Shown piece by piece: positions 41,822-51,630 of a DNA stretch of 64,000 nt (positions within the stretch are counted from its first letter, which is position 1; the number at the start of each line of letters is the position of its first letter). The position numbers and the translations under genes are program-made. Source of the DNA: Halotalea alkalilenta (GTDB lineage Bacteria; Pseudomonadota; Gammaproteobacteria; Pseudomonadales; Halomonadaceae); contig NZ_CP015243.1 in the NCBI RefSeq assembly GCF_001648175.1, positions 3,224,001 to 3,288,000 on the forward strand. The letters are read 5' to 3'. The notes below the pieces were generated by a model. It was not told the origin of the DNA, did no database searches, and saw nothing but the letters and a program-made list of their open reading frames with translations.

Positions 41822-43210
41822 TCAGGGCTGCCCGCCCGGGGAGGTCGGCATCAGCGCCCCGATCCCCGGATCGTTGGGATAGAGCCGATTGTCGACGTAG
41901 GCCTCGGCGCGAATTTCCTGCAGCCAGCCCTCGAGCTGGTCTTCGGCCTTGCGCTGGAACAGCGCCCTGCGCGCCTGCTCACGCTGGGTCTGGACGGTGA
42001 TGTCCTGCTGGCGGCGGTCCTCGACCTCGATCAGGTGCCATCCGTACTGGGTCTGCACCGGCTGAGAGAGCTCGCCGAGCGGCGCACTCTTGAGCACCGC
42101 GTCGAAGGCGGGCACCGTGTCCCGGTCGCTGACCCAGCCAAGTTCTCCGCCAGCCAGCGCCGTGCCGCGGTCGTTGCTGTACTCGCGGGCCAGGGCGGCG
42201 AAATCCTCGCCATTGAGAATCCTGTCGCGCAGCTCGAGCGCGAGCTGCTGCGCCTGTTCGGAGGAGCGGATCGGGTTGGGGGATATCAGGATGTGCCGCG
42301 CCTGGTACTGCTCGATGATCTGCGGCGTCTGGTTGCCGCCGCGGCGCTCGAGCAGCTTGATCAAATGGAAACCGCTGGCGCTGCGGATCGGCTGGCTGAC
42401 GTCACCGACGGTCATGTTGGGCACTACGCCTGCGAACAGCGAAGGCATGTCCGCTTGGCTGCGCCAGCCCAGGTCGCCCCCCTCGAACGCCTGCCCATCC
42501 GAGGAGTTACCGGCCGCCGCGGTAGCGAAGTCCTGGCCTCCCTGCACGTCCCGACGCACGCCATCGATTCGCGCACGGGCGGCGGCGACCTGCTCGTCGG
42601 TGGGGTTCTCGGGCAGCGGCACCAGGATATGGGCGATATGGTACTCGACCCCGGCAGCGGCGTTGGCGTTCTCCAGATACTGGTCGACTTCACCGTCGGT
42701 CACCCGTACCTGGCTACCGACGCTGCCCTGCTGGACCTGGGAAATCAGCATTTCACGACGAATCTGCTCGCGCACATCGGCGAACGAGAGCCCCTCGCTC
42801 TCCACGGTGTCGGCGAACTGGTCGAGCGTCATCTGGTTGCGCTCGGCCACCTCGCGCAGCGCGGCGTTGAGCTGGTTGTCATCGACGCTGAGATTGGCAC
42901 GGCTCGCCATCTGGAGCTGGATCTGCTCGACGATCATCCGCTCGAGCACTTGGCGGCGCAGCTGATCCTCGTTCGGCGGCTGGACACCGTTCTGGGCCAG
43001 CTGATCACGCACTTGGCGCATGCGCTGCTCGAGCTCGCCACGCATGATCGCATCCTGGTTGACCACCGCGGCGATGCCATCGATGGACTGGGCCTGCTGT
43101 GCTTCGGCGAGGGGAGTGAGTCCTAGAGCCAGGGTGAAACCAACAGAGGCGAGCACCGCCTTGGCCATCGGCGAGCGGCGCACGCACGCGATTGTCTTGC
43201 CTTTCATCAT
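41822..43210 (-). CDS. surA: Periplasmic chaperone/peptidyl-prolyl isomerase SurA
   Basis: A 462-residue periplasmic chaperone for outer-membrane proteins, including LptD. It has a signal peptide (cleaved near LAEAQ|AQ; MAKAVLASVGFTLALGL inside), the SurA N-domain (IDGIAAVVNQDAIMRGELEQRM) and two parvulin domains (about 175-275 and 285-385, each with the RHILI/HIAHILV start). Starts at 43210 and 43207 are equivalent candidates; a later ATG at 43168 would give a shorter signal peptide. It lies downstream of lptD, its key client. Confidence 0.93.
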   Translation of the reverse strand: MMKGKTIACVRRSPMAKAVLASVGFTLALGLTPLAEAQQAQSIDGIAAVVNQDAIMRGELEQRMRQVRDQLAQNGVQPPNEDQLRRQVLERMIVEQIQLQMASRANLSVDDNQLNAALREVAERNQMTLDQFADTVESEGLSFADVREQIRREMLISQVQQGSVGSQVRVTDGEVDQYLENANAAAGVEYHIAHILVPLPENPTDEQVAAARARIDGVRRDVQGGQDFATAAAGNSSDGQAFEGGDLGWRSQADMPSLFAGVVPNMTVGDVSQPIRSASGFHLIKLLERRGGNQTPQIIEQYQARHILISPNPIRSSEQAQQLALELRDRILNGEDFAALAREYSNDRGTALAGGELGWVSDRDTVPAFDAVLKSAPLGELSQPVQTQYGWHLIEVEDRRQQDITVQTQREQARRALFQRKAEDQLEGWLQEIRAEAYVDNRLYPNDPGIGALMPTSPGGQP

Positions 43211-43399
43211 CGTCTGAACCTTGAGGTGAATCGAGAGCCGGCCCGCGGTCAGCCACCACTATGCGCTCGGCGCTCGGGCCGGCGAGCCTGGATGGCACTC
43301 GCGTTCTGCACCCGGGCGTCGAGAGTGCGCCAAGCATCCCAACTGCGGCCCGGCTTGTCCAGGGTCGGCGGCGATTCGCCGAGCCCCGGGGCCGGGAGA

Positions 43400-45871
43400 T
43401 CAGAAGCGGGCGCGCTGATAGCCAGGGACCGCTTGTTCGAAGTAAGTGTCGGGATTCTGGCCGACGCCGCCCAGTCCCTTGAAGATGAAGCGCAGGAACA
43501 GGCCCCGCTTGGTCTCATCGTCGCGGATGGTGTTGAGCGTATCGTCGTCATCGACGTACTCGCGCCAAGCGATCTCGATGCCATAGCAGCAGTCGTTGAA
43601 CTGCACGCCGGCGAGGGTCTCGAGCGAGCGGCTGTTGGTCTGATCGTAGAGATAGCGTCCGACCAGCGACATCGAGGCATTCATCCGCCAGGCGAAGGAA
43701 ACGTCGTATTCGTTGCGGTTGTAGCCGAGACGGTCTTCCTCGTCACCAGAGGGGTCGAACCCTTCACGCTGCCAACGGTAGCCGAGATTGAGCAAGCTGC
43801 CGCTCGGGTGGCGATAGCTCACATAGGTCTCGTTGCGCTCGGTGGCACCGTTTTCGGTGTCGTAGAACAGCGCGTAGCGAGTACTCCACCGATCGTTGAT
43901 CTGCCACTCCAGCTGGCCGATCGCGGGGGAATAGTCGCGCACCAGATCGTAGCCATAGCGGCTGTTGACGTTCTGGTACTCGTCGTACTTGGTCGGATCG
44001 TCGTCGGTGACCCGGCGATCGTCGAAGAAGCGGCTCTGGCCGACCGAGGCGGTGAAGCGCTGGTGCCCGGTCGCATCGTCGAGGAAGCGCGAGCTGACCC
44101 CGTAGGAGATCTTGTTGACGTCGCCGATGCGGTCGATGCCGTTGAACCTGAACGGCGACCACAGCTGAGCGTAGGACGGCGCCTGCAGCGCGGTGTCGAA
44201 CTGCGGCAGCTGGCTCTGGTCACGATACGGCACGTAGGCGTAGTAGAGCCTCGGCTCCAGGGTCTGGCGCCAGCGGGAGCCGAACAGTGAAGTACGACGC
44301 TCGAAGATCAGCCCCGAGTCGATGCTGTAGACCGGGATGGTGCGATGAGGACTTTCATCCCAGTCGTCGGTAGCGCCGGGGGCGACGTAGTCGTTGCCGG
44401 AGAGATTCGCCCAGCTGAGATCGTACTGGGTCAAGAACAACTGTGCCCGAGGCTCGAAGAAGCCCCAGCTCGGGTCACGGCGGAAGCCGATCGCCGGCGC
44501 GATGTTGAGTCGGGCACCGGTGGCGGTCTCGGTCGGGTTGTTGAGGCGGCTCTCGTCGATGTCGCGATAGAAATAGGTCGCGCTCGAATTCCACTCCTGA
44601 TAGGTGCCGCTCGACTGTGTCCATCGGGCATCGGCGGAGAGCGACGGCAGCTCGTAGAACGGCTTGTCGTTCGGGCTCACCGGATAATCCATCACCTGGT
44701 AGCCGCGTGCCCTCGCCTGCAGGTGCCAGACATCGCCGCGATAGTCGAGATTCGCCAACCGCTCCAGGTTGTCGCGATTCTGCTCGTCGAAGTTGGCGCC
44801 GAAATCATCGAAGTAGTCGCCATCGCTGGCAGCGCCGTAGCGCAGGCTGTAGGTCAGCCGATCGCTGAAGCGGCCATCGTGCATATAGTTGAAGAACCAG
44901 CGATCTTCATCGTAGAAATCATCGTTGCGACCATCCGAACCACCCTCGTCGGAGGGCAGATAGTTACCCTCCACCTGGCCCCGGTCGGTGCCGAAGAGGT
45001 AGCGGAACTGCCCTCCCAGCATCACGCCTCGGTCGGACATGTAGCGCGGCACGATGGTGGCGTCGTAATTGGGCGCCAGATTGAGGTAGATCGGCTGGGC
45101 GTAATCGAAGCCGTTATCGCTATTGAAACCGACGGTCGGATAGAGCAGCCCGGAAAGCCTTCGATCATCGATCGGGAAGCGCAGCCAGGGCCAGTAGAAC
45201 ACCGGCACGTCATAGAGCCTCAGGCGGGTACCGCTGGCGGTGCCGTAGCCCTCCTCGCGGTTGATCACGATCTCGTTGCCCTGCAGCTTCCAAAGACTGC
45301 TCTGCGGATCACAAGTGGTGAAGGTCGCGTTGCGCATCCGGTAGCGACCATCGGCCAGCCGTTCGACACGGCTGGCGTCGCCGCGCGCATGGGAAGAATG
45401 GAAGACGTAGTGGGCGCCCTCGATCTCCGCCGCATCGCTATTCAGCGACACGCTGCCCTGTTCACCGCGCACCAGTACGTTGGGCTGGCGATAGGTGATC
45501 GGCCCCTCTAGGGCGACCCGGTCACGCGCCTCGTTGAGCGTCGCCTGGCGTGCCTGGAGCTGCTGGTCCTGCTGGCGCAGCACCACATTGCCGGTGAGCG
45601 TGGTGATGCCTCCCTGACCATAGCCCGCATCGTCGGACTGCCCGCGCACCTGGGCAGGGTCGCTCGCCGCCTCGAGCTCGTAATCGGGCATCAGATAGTA
45701 GCCGCTGCACAGTTCATTGGACGGCCGATCATCCCCCCAGGCATGCCAATCGAGCTGATCGGCCGGCAGCGACGGAAGGGGGGGCGCCGCCAGCGCTGGA
45801 GCCGCTGCGGGCAGCAGCGTATAGAACAGGCTCGTCAACGAGGCGGCGGTCCAGAGGGTGCGCTGGGCCAT
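43400..45871 (-). CDS. lptD: LPS-assembly protein LptD
   Basis: An 823-residue outer-membrane protein that, with LptE, inserts lipopolysaccharide into the outer leaflet. It has a signal peptide (MAQRTLWTAASLTSLFYTLL.., cleaved near ALA), an N-terminal OstA/LptA-like beta-jellyroll (GGITTLTGNVVLRQQDQQLQARQATLNE), then a large beta-barrel rich in alternating aromatic strands to the C-terminus. Cysteines occur at ELCSGYY and TTCDPQS, and a CCYG pair sits near the end, fitting the family's disulfide pattern. The ATG at 45871 is chosen for the signal peptide; the longer frame is not conserved. Confidence 0.94.
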   Translation of the reverse strand: MAQRTLWTAASLTSLFYTLLPAAAPALAAPPLPSLPADQLDWHAWGDDRPSNELCSGYYLMPDYELEAASDPAQVRGQSDDAGYGQGGITTLTGNVVLRQQDQQLQARQATLNEARDRVALEGPITYRQPNVLVRGEQGSVSLNSDAAEIEGAHYVFHSSHARGDASRVERLADGRYRMRNATFTTCDPQSSLWKLQGNEIVINREEGYGTASGTRLRLYDVPVFYWPWLRFPIDDRRLSGLLYPTVGFNSDNGFDYAQPIYLNLAPNYDATIVPRYMSDRGVMLGGQFRYLFGTDRGQVEGNYLPSDEGGSDGRNDDFYDEDRWFFNYMHDGRFSDRLTYSLRYGAASDGDYFDDFGANFDEQNRDNLERLANLDYRGDVWHLQARARGYQVMDYPVSPNDKPFYELPSLSADARWTQSSGTYQEWNSSATYFYRDIDESRLNNPTETATGARLNIAPAIGFRRDPSWGFFEPRAQLFLTQYDLSWANLSGNDYVAPGATDDWDESPHRTIPVYSIDSGLIFERRTSLFGSRWRQTLEPRLYYAYVPYRDQSQLPQFDTALQAPSYAQLWSPFRFNGIDRIGDVNKISYGVSSRFLDDATGHQRFTASVGQSRFFDDRRVTDDDPTKYDEYQNVNSRYGYDLVRDYSPAIGQLEWQINDRWSTRYALFYDTENGATERNETYVSYRHPSGSLLNLGYRWQREGFDPSGDEEDRLGYNRNEYDVSFAWRMNASMSLVGRYLYDQTNSRSLETLAGVQFNDCCYGIEIAWREYVDDDDTLNTIRDDETKRGLFLRFIFKGLGGVGQNPDTYFEQAVPGYQRARF

Positions 45872-46104
45872 GGTGCTTGGTGTCCTTGCTCTTGGAGTCC
45901 AAATTTTCGTCAAGGCGCAGCGCGCCTTGACGCGGACGCGTCGCGAAGTCATCTTCCCTGGCCATTGACGACGCGGTCGCGAGCGCCCGTGAAATGCGCC
46001 TAGCATGCGGTGACGAACCGATAGCGTCAACCTGAAGCGCAAGCGTCCAGGAGCGGCCCACGCCATCGCCGCACCCTTCTCCACCCATTCCTCCAGGAGT
46101 ATCG

Positions 46105-47154
46105 ATGACTGCCCGTTTGTCCGCGCTGAGGCAATGGCTCGCGCATCGCCACAGCCTCGATGCGGCTCGGCTGGTGCTCGAATCGATCGCAGACGATGCC
46201 AGCTTCCGCCGCTACTTTCGCCTGCGACTGCCGCAGCCGGGCGGCACCCGGGTGGTCATGGATGCGCCTCCCGAGCACGAGCCGAGCCGCTCCTTCGTCG
46301 CCATTGCGCTGGCTTGGGCCAGCGCCGGCCTGCCGGTGCCTGGTATCCATGCGGCAGACCTGTCGCGCGGCTTTCTCGAGCTCGACGATCTCGGCGACAC
46401 CCTGCTGCGCCGCCGCCTGAACGACGCCGCCCCAGCGGTCCAGGACGCACTGATCGATGATGCGATGGCACTGTCGGTGCGCATCGCCTCCCAGCCCAGC
46501 GCGGCACTGCCACCTTACGATCGCCGCCGACTCGCCTTCGAGCTGGGGCTGTTTCCCGAATGGGCACTGACCCGCTGGCTGGGGATCGCAGCGCCCGCCT
46601 GCTTCACCGCGGTGTGCGAGCGACTGATCCAGCGTCTGCTCGATCAGCCAAGGCTCACCACCCATCGCGACTATCACCCCGGGAACCTGCTGGTCGGTAC
46701 CGACGACGAACTGGCAGTGATCGACTTCCAGGGCGCCTGGGCCGGCCCGCTCGGCTATGATCCCGCCTCGCTGCTGCGCGATCGCAACCCGCCTTGGCCG
46801 ATCGCGCGACAGCATGCGTGGTTCGCCACCCACCAGGCCCTGGCGCTGGAAGCGGGGCTCAGCGCCGAACGCTCGACCGAGCGCCATCTCTGCTGGATCG
46901 CCGAGGCCAGCGCCCAGCGTTCGATCAAGGTGCTGGGCCTGTTCTGCAGGCTGGCGCAGCGCGACGGCAAACCCGGCTATCTGCTCGGCCATCAGCGCCA
47001 CTTCTTCGCCCACCTGCGCCAGGCCATGGGAGAGCTGACCTCAGCCGGCGGCGCGGATGCACCGCTCTGGCGCGCCTTCGATGAGTGGCTGGACGGCGAG
47101 TTCGAGCCGCGTATGCGGGCGCAGCTCGATGCGATGGCGGGGGCGGCGCAATGA
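46105..47154 (+). CDS. amgK: N-acetylmuramate/N-acetylglucosamine 1-kinase (AmgK)
   Basis: A 349-residue phosphotransferase of the APH fold that phosphorylates the anomeric carbon of recovered MurNAc and GlcNAc in the cell-wall recycling bypass. The catalytic loop THRDYHPGNLLV and the metal motif VIDFQGAWAGPLGYD are clear. It is divergent from lptD and overlaps murU in ATGA. The amgK-murU pair next to lptD is the arrangement known in Pseudomonas, where it bypasses MurA and confers intrinsic fosfomycin tolerance; here that is inferred. An AGGAG ribosome-binding site precedes the ATG. Confidence 0.9.
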   Translation: MTARLSALRQWLAHRHSLDAARLVLESIADDASFRRYFRLRLPQPGGTRVVMDAPPEHEPSRSFVAIALAWASAGLPVPGIHAADLSRGFLELDDLGDTLLRRRLNDAAPAVQDALIDDAMALSVRIASQPSAALPPYDRRRLAFELGLFPEWALTRWLGIAAPACFTAVCERLIQRLLDQPRLTTHRDYHPGNLLVGTDDELAVIDFQGAWAGPLGYDPASLLRDRNPPWPIARQHAWFATHQALALEAGLSAERSTERHLCWIAEASAQRSIKVLGLFCRLAQRDGKPGYLLGHQRHFFAHLRQAMGELTSAGGADAPLWRAFDEWLDGEFEPRMRAQLDAMAGAAQ

Positions 47155-47831
47155 GGGCGATGATCCTCGCCGCCGGTCGCGGCAGCCGGATGGCCCCACT
47201 CACTGACGACTGTCCCAAACCGCTACTAGAAGCCGGCGGCAAACCCCTGATCGTGCACCAGATCGAGCGGCTGCGCCGGATTGGGGTGACGGAGCTGGTG
47301 ATCAACGTCTCCTATCTCGCCGAGCGGCTGATCGACAGGCTCGGCGATGGCACGGCGCTCGGGGTCGATATCCGCTGGAGCGTCGAGCCAGAACCGTTGG
47401 AGACCGCCGGCGGCATCCGCCAGGCACTTGGCCTGCTCGGTGACGCACCGTTTTTGCTGGTCAACGGCGACGTATGGAGCGATTTTCCGCTCGAGCGCCT
47501 GACCGCCCCGCTCGAGCGCGACCTGGCTCGATTGGTGATGATCCCCGAAGCGGCGCACCATCCCAGCGGCGACTTCCACCTCACCGGGACCGGGCGGCTA
47601 CGCCTCGAGGGCGAGCCGAAACGGGTCTACGCGGGCATCGCACTGATCGACCCCGAGCTCTGCGCCGCACTGGCGCCGGGCGAGAAGCGCAAGCTGGTCG
47701 AACCTTTGCGCCAGGCGATCAGCGACGACCGCGTCGGCGGGGTGCTCCATCGCGGAGAATGGCTCGACGTCGGCACCCCCGAACGCCTGGGCGAGCTCGA
47801 TGCGCGGCTGCGCGGGATCGACCGAGCGTGA
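47151..47831 (+). CDS. murU: N-acetylmuramate alpha-1-phosphate uridylyltransferase (MurU)
   Basis: A 226-residue nucleotidyltransferase that converts MurNAc-1-phosphate to UDP-MurNAc. The GT-A signature MILAAGRGSRMAPLTDDCPKPLL and the LVNGDVWSD metal site are present. It is translationally coupled to amgK (4-base overlap), which supplies its substrate, and this coupling supports the specific call over a generic sugar nucleotidyltransferase. Confidence 0.9.
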   Translation: MRAMILAAGRGSRMAPLTDDCPKPLLEAGGKPLIVHQIERLRRIGVTELVINVSYLAERLIDRLGDGTALGVDIRWSVEPEPLETAGGIRQALGLLGDAPFLLVNGDVWSDFPLERLTAPLERDLARLVMIPEAAHHPSGDFHLTGTGRLRLEGEPKRVYAGIALIDPELCAALAPGEKRKLVEPLRQAISDDRVGGVLHRGEWLDVGTPERLGELDARLRGIDRA

Positions 47832-47886
47832 GGCGCCCGAAGCTTGATACACTGCGGCGAAAATCAAGCCATGGAGTCGATCCAGG

Positions 47887-48306
47887 ATGAAAGCGCGTAT
47901 CAAATGGACCGACGGACGCCAGTTCGTCGCAGAATCGGGAAGCGGCCACAGCCTGGTGATCGATGGTCATCCAGACCACGGTGGACGCAATACCGGACCA
48001 CGGCCGATGGAACTCCTGCTGATGGGGCTCGGCGGCTGCTCTTCGTTCGATGTGATCGATATCCTCGCCAAGGCGCGAGCCCAGGTGACCGACTGCGTCG
48101 CCGAGCTCGAAGCGGTACGCGCCGACGCGGTACCGGCGGTGTTCGAGAAGATCCATCTGCATTTCGTGGTCAGCGGCCGTGCGCTGAAAGAGGCGCAGGT
48201 CAAGCGCGCGGTCGAGCTGTCCGCGCAGAAGTACTGCAGTGCCTCGATCATGCTCGCCAAGGGAGGCGTCGAGATCACCCACTCGTTCGAGATCCGAGAG
48301 TCCTGA
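47887..48306 (+). CDS. OsmC family protein (YhfA-like)
   Basis: A 139-residue OsmC/Ohr-fold protein. Features include [22 protein letters not shown] with the first redox cysteine and, near the C-terminus, [18 protein letters not shown] with the second cysteine. The family contains organic-peroxide and osmotically induced thiol peroxidases; the YhfA branch has no defined substrate. It lies 80 bases upstream of no obvious partner; speD begins about 270 bases downstream. Confidence 0.87.
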   Translation: MKARIKWTDGRQFVAESGSGHSLVIDGHPDHGGRNTGPRPMELLLMGLGGCSSFDVIDILAKARAQVTDCVAELEAVRADAVPAVFEKIHLHFVVSGRALKEAQVKRAVELSAQKYCSASIMLAKGGVEITHSFEIRES

Positions 48307-48577
48307 GCATCACCTCGGGCGAAGCGTTCACTGCGCGGTAAAAAGCCGAGTGCATCATGCTCAAGGGCTGTGCATAATACGCGGCTTTCCCGAATCGCGA
48401 TGCCATTCGTCATCGTCCGCGAAGCGCCCAGCCTGGGGTCGTTTTCGCAAGCCACGCCCGCACCCGCCGTCCAATGGGGACAGTGGGCGCGAGCGCTCAA
48501 TCGCGAGATTGTTCTCGCCAGGTTCCGGTGCCAGCTCTCCGGATCGAGCAAACCGCCACACTTCAGGAGGTTCGGAA

Positions 48578-49366
48578 TTGACCAACAGGCTCCGACTCCA
48601 CGGGTTCAACAACCTGACCAGCTCGCTGAGCTTCAACATCTACGACATCTGCTACGCGCAGACGCCGGAGCAGCGTGAGGCCTACATCGACTACATCGAT
48701 GACCTCTACAGCGCTGACCGTCTGACCCAGATCCTCAAGGACGTCACCAATATCATCGGTGCGCACGTGCTCAATATCGCACGTCAGGACTACGAGCCCC
48801 ACGGGGCGAGCGTCACCATCCTGATCGCCGAGCACGAACTCGAAGCACCGGTGAGCAGCGAGCCGGGGCCCGGGCCCTTGCCCGAGACCATCGTCGGCCA
48901 TCTCGACAAGAGCCACGTCACCGTGCACAGCTATCCGGAATCACACCCGGACAACGGCATCTGCACCTTCAGGCTCGACATCGACGTCTCGACCTGCGGC
49001 ATGATCTCGCCGCTGAAGGCGCTCAACTACCTGATCCACAGCTTCGACTCCGACATCGTCACCATGGACTACCGGGTGCGCGGCTTCACCCGTGACGTCG
49101 ACGGTCGCAAGCTGTTCATCGACCACGACATCACTTCGATCCAGGACTACCTGGCCGAGGACACCAAGCGGCAGTATCAAATGATCGACGTCAACGTCTA
49201 TCAGGAGAACACCTTCCACACCAAGATGCTGCTCAAGGACTTCGATCTCAACAACTACCTCTTCGATATCACCCGGCGCGATCTGTCCTTCGAAAGCGCC
49301 GCCGACATCGAAGGGCGGCTGCGTCGTGAGATGCTCGAGATCTTCTACTCGCGCAACCTCGACTGA
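48578..49366 (+). CDS. speD: S-adenosylmethionine decarboxylase proenzyme
   Basis: A 262-residue pyruvoyl-dependent enzyme that decarboxylates SAM to supply aminopropyl groups for spermidine. The proenzyme cleavage site is [10 protein letters not shown], with S112 becoming the pyruvoyl group exactly as in E. coli SpeD. The start is a TTG: an AGGAGG ribosome-binding site lies 7 bases before TTG 48578, and the encoded N-terminus matches the family, while upstream ATG starts give non-conserved sequence. A TTG start may hold expression down. speE is not adjacent. A terminator follows. Confidence 0.93.
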   Translation: MTNRLRLHGFNNLTSSLSFNIYDICYAQTPEQREAYIDYIDDLYSADRLTQILKDVTNIIGAHVLNIARQDYEPHGASVTILIAEHELEAPVSSEPGPGPLPETIVGHLDKSHVTVHSYPESHPDNGICTFRLDIDVSTCGMISPLKALNYLIHSFDSDIVTMDYRVRGFTRDVDGRKLFIDHDITSIQDYLAEDTKRQYQMIDVNVYQENTFHTKMLLKDFDLNNYLFDITRRDLSFESAADIEGRLRREMLEIFYSRNLD

Positions 49367-49388
49367 CGACGCTTGCGCCAATGCGACC

Positions 49389-49419
49389 GAGACCCGGCCC
49401 AGCGCCGGGTCTCTTGTTT
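49389..49419 (+). terminator. Intrinsic terminator after speD
   Basis: Stem GAGACCCGGC / GCCGGGTCTC with a CCAGC loop, followed by TTGTTT, 22 bases after the speD stop. Confidence 0.8.
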
Positions 49420-49502
49420 ATCGACCCGACAAGGATTGGGGTAGACTGGGCGCGCCGCTTCCAGCGCGATGCCGGACAATCGTTCAACGTCAAGGAAGGA
49501 CT

Positions 49503-50588
49503 ATGAACACTTCGATTCAACGCAAAGCATTTCTACTTTTGCTTGCCCTGGTCACCATCGCCTTCATCTGGCTGCTGCTGCCCTACTACGGCGCGGTGTT
49601 CTGGGCGGTGATCCTGGCGATCATCTTCCAGCCGATGCAACGCGGCCTGGAGCGACGGCTCGGCGGGCGACGCAACCTCGCCGCACTGATCAGCGTGCTG
49701 GCCTGCATCTTCATCGTCATCATTCCGGTCTCGGCGATCGTCGGTTCGCTGATCCAGGAAGGCGCGAGCCTCTACCAGCGGGTGCGCAGCGGCGAGATCG
49801 ACTTCAACGCCTACCTCGCCCAGTTCCAGGCTGCCCTTCCGCCCACCCTCGAGGAGTGGATGGTGCGGGTGGGCATCGGCGACTTCGCCGAACTGCGCCA
49901 GAGGCTCTCTTCGGCGGCGATGCAGGTCAGCCAGCTGCTCGCAGGCCAGGTCCTGAGCATCGGCCAGAACACCCTGCAGTTCCTGGTCAGCCTAGGCATC
50001 ATGCTCTACCTGCTGTTCTTCCTTTTCCGCGATGGGCGCTCGCTGGGCCGCGACATCCGTGTCTCGATCCCGCTCAGCGACGACTACACCCGTCAGCTGC
50101 TCGGCAAGTTCACCGCGGTGGTCCGTGCCACGGTCAAGGGCAACGTGATCATCGCCGCCATCCAGGGGGCGATCGGCGGGGTGACCTTCTGGCTGCTCGG
50201 TATCGAGGCTGCCTTGCTTTGGGGGGTGCTGATGGCATTCCTCTCATTGCTGCCGGCGATCGGCGCGGCGGTGGTATGGGTGCCGGTGGCGGCCTACCTG
50301 CTGCTCACCGGCGACTATGTCAGAGGAGCGATCCTGGTCTTCGTCGGCGTGGTGGTGATCGGCCTGGTCGACAACCTGCTGCGCCCCCCGCTGGTCGGCA
50401 AGGAGACCAAGCTCCCCGACTACGTAGTGCTGATTTCGACCGTCGGTGGGATGTCGATGTTCGGCATCAACGGATTCGTCATCGGTCCGCTGATCGCGGC
50501 GCTGTTCATCTCCGCCTGGGCGCTGTTCAAGGCCGAGCAGCAGGAACAGCCGCTACGGGAAGACCCAAGCCCCCCCACCGAAGAGTAG
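49503..50588 (+). CDS. AI-2E family transporter (YdiK/PerM family)
   Basis: A 361-residue membrane protein with about 8 helices, arranged as two N-terminal helices, a large soluble loop (about residues 85-165) and a C-terminal bundle. Family motifs are IPVSAIVGSLI, the central KGNVIIAAIQGAIGGVTFWLLG and LLRPPLVGKETKLPDYVVLISTVGGM. Members have been tied to autoinducer-2 or ion export; the substrate here is unknown. A purine-rich AAGGAAGGA site precedes the ATG. A terminator hairpin follows. Confidence 0.88.
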   Translation: MNTSIQRKAFLLLLALVTIAFIWLLLPYYGAVFWAVILAIIFQPMQRGLERRLGGRRNLAALISVLACIFIVIIPVSAIVGSLIQEGASLYQRVRSGEIDFNAYLAQFQAALPPTLEEWMVRVGIGDFAELRQRLSSAAMQVSQLLAGQVLSIGQNTLQFLVSLGIMLYLLFFLFRDGRSLGRDIRVSIPLSDDYTRQLLGKFTAVVRATVKGNVIIAAIQGAIGGVTFWLLGIEAALLWGVLMAFLSLLPAIGAAVVWVPVAAYLLLTGDYVRGAILVFVGVVVIGLVDNLLRPPLVGKETKLPDYVVLISTVGGMSMFGINGFVIGPLIAALFISAWALFKAEQQEQPLREDPSPPTEE

Positions 50589-50596
50589 AAGCGAAA

Positions 50597-50620
50597 GCGG
50601 GGCGCCGGATGGCGCCCCGC
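50597..50620. terminator. Terminator hairpin between convergent genes
   Basis: A 10-bp stem GCGGGGCGCC / GGCGCCCCGC with a GGAT loop between the AI-2E transporter and the convergent A24 peptidase gene. There is no long T tract. Confidence 0.6.
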
Positions 50621-50637
50621 GGCATCGTTTGCGAGGG

Positions 50638-51180
50638 TCAGCGGCCAAGCGGGCCGTGCCACCACAGCCAGCCCCAGCCGGCGAGCGCAAGGCAGGGACC
50701 GAAAGGGATCGTCGCGGCGCCGGATCGCGCCAGCACGCCCCATAGCAGCCCGAGCGGCGCCGCCAGGGCAAGCACCGGCGCCAGCGCCCCGCACCCCAGC
50801 CAAGCGCCGAGGGCGGCGAACAGCTTGACGTCTCCACCGCCGAGGCCTTCGCGCCCGCGCAGTCGACGATAGCCCCGCCGGCAGGCCTCGAGGCTCAGAT
50901 AGCCAAGCGCCGCGCCCAGGATCGCCATAGCGGGCGCGGCGAACACACCTCCCGCATTGAGCACCAGACCAGTCCAGAGCAGCGGCAGCACCAGGCGGTC
51001 GGGCAGCAGCCGGCGCTCGATGTCGATCAACGACAGCCTGGCAAGCGCCGTGCCCAGCCCGGTCATCGCCACGGCCTCGATGCCGGCACCGAATCGCCAT
51101 CCCGATGCCGCGCCAAGCACACCGACGAGCAGCCACCACCAGGGCTGCGCCGTGCCCCGCCTGCAAACCCGATCCGCCAT
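50638..51180 (-). CDS. Orphan A24 prepilin peptidase (TadV/CpaA-like)
   Basis: A 180-residue membrane aspartyl peptidase that would cleave type IV pilin or pseudopilin leaders. The two catalytic aspartates are in LSLIDIERRLLPDRLV and GLGGGDVKLFAALG. The N-terminal cysteine-rich methylase domain of PilD is missing, so it is the short form. No pilin, pilus ATPase or secretin gene is in the window, making it an orphan. An AGGAG site precedes the ATG at 51180. Confidence 0.85.
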   Translation of the reverse strand: MADRVCRRGTAQPWWWLLVGVLGAASGWRFGAGIEAVAMTGLGTALARLSLIDIERRLLPDRLVLPLLWTGLVLNAGGVFAAPAMAILGAALGYLSLEACRRGYRRLRGREGLGGGDVKLFAALGAWLGCGALAPVLALAAPLGLLWGVLARSGAATIPFGPCLALAGWGWLWWHGPLGR

Positions 51181-51249
51181 CGCGCTCTCCTCGCATCGGC
51201 CGCGTGCTTCGATTGCATCGGCCGTGCGCGAGCGCGTTTGACGCCTCCC

Positions 51250-51630
51250 TCAGCTATGCATGTCGATCTCGACCCAGCCGTCGCGCAGCCGCACGGGCCA
51301 GGTACGCAGCGCTATCTCCGGCGACTCGATGCAGCGGCCGTCGGCAAGGCGGAAGTGCTGCTTGTAGAGCGGGGAGGCGACCACCGGCTGAGCCGCGATA
51401 TCGCCAACGATGCCCCGGCCGATCACGTTGGCGCCGGAAAATGGATCTCCATTGGCAAGCGCATAGATGCTCAGCTCGCTACCCGCGGGAAGCAGGAACA
51501 GGGCGATCTGCTCGCCCCGACACCAGGCGGTGACGCCAGCGTCGGGCACCAGCTCGTCGATGCTGCACAGTCGCTGCCACTGACCGGCGCACTCGGAATC
51601 TACGGCTTCTTCGCTTCTATCGAGGGGCAT
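51250..51630 (-). CDS. nirD: Nitrite reductase [NAD(P)H] small subunit
   Basis: A 126-residue Rieske-like small subunit of assimilatory nitrite reductase. It follows the NirD pattern (WQRLCSIDELVPDAGV.., SIYALANGDPFSGANVIGRGIVGD, SPLYKQHFRLADGRCIE..) without the cluster-binding Cys/His pairs of true Rieske proteins, as is normal for NirD. Its ATG overlaps the nirB stop by 1 base, so the subunits are made together. Last gene of the nir operon. Confidence 0.92.
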   Translation of the reverse strand: MPLDRSEEAVDSECAGQWQRLCSIDELVPDAGVTAWCRGEQIALFLLPAGSELSIYALANGDPFSGANVIGRGIVGDIAAQPVVASPLYKQHFRLADGRCIESPEIALRTWPVRLRDGWVEIDMHS

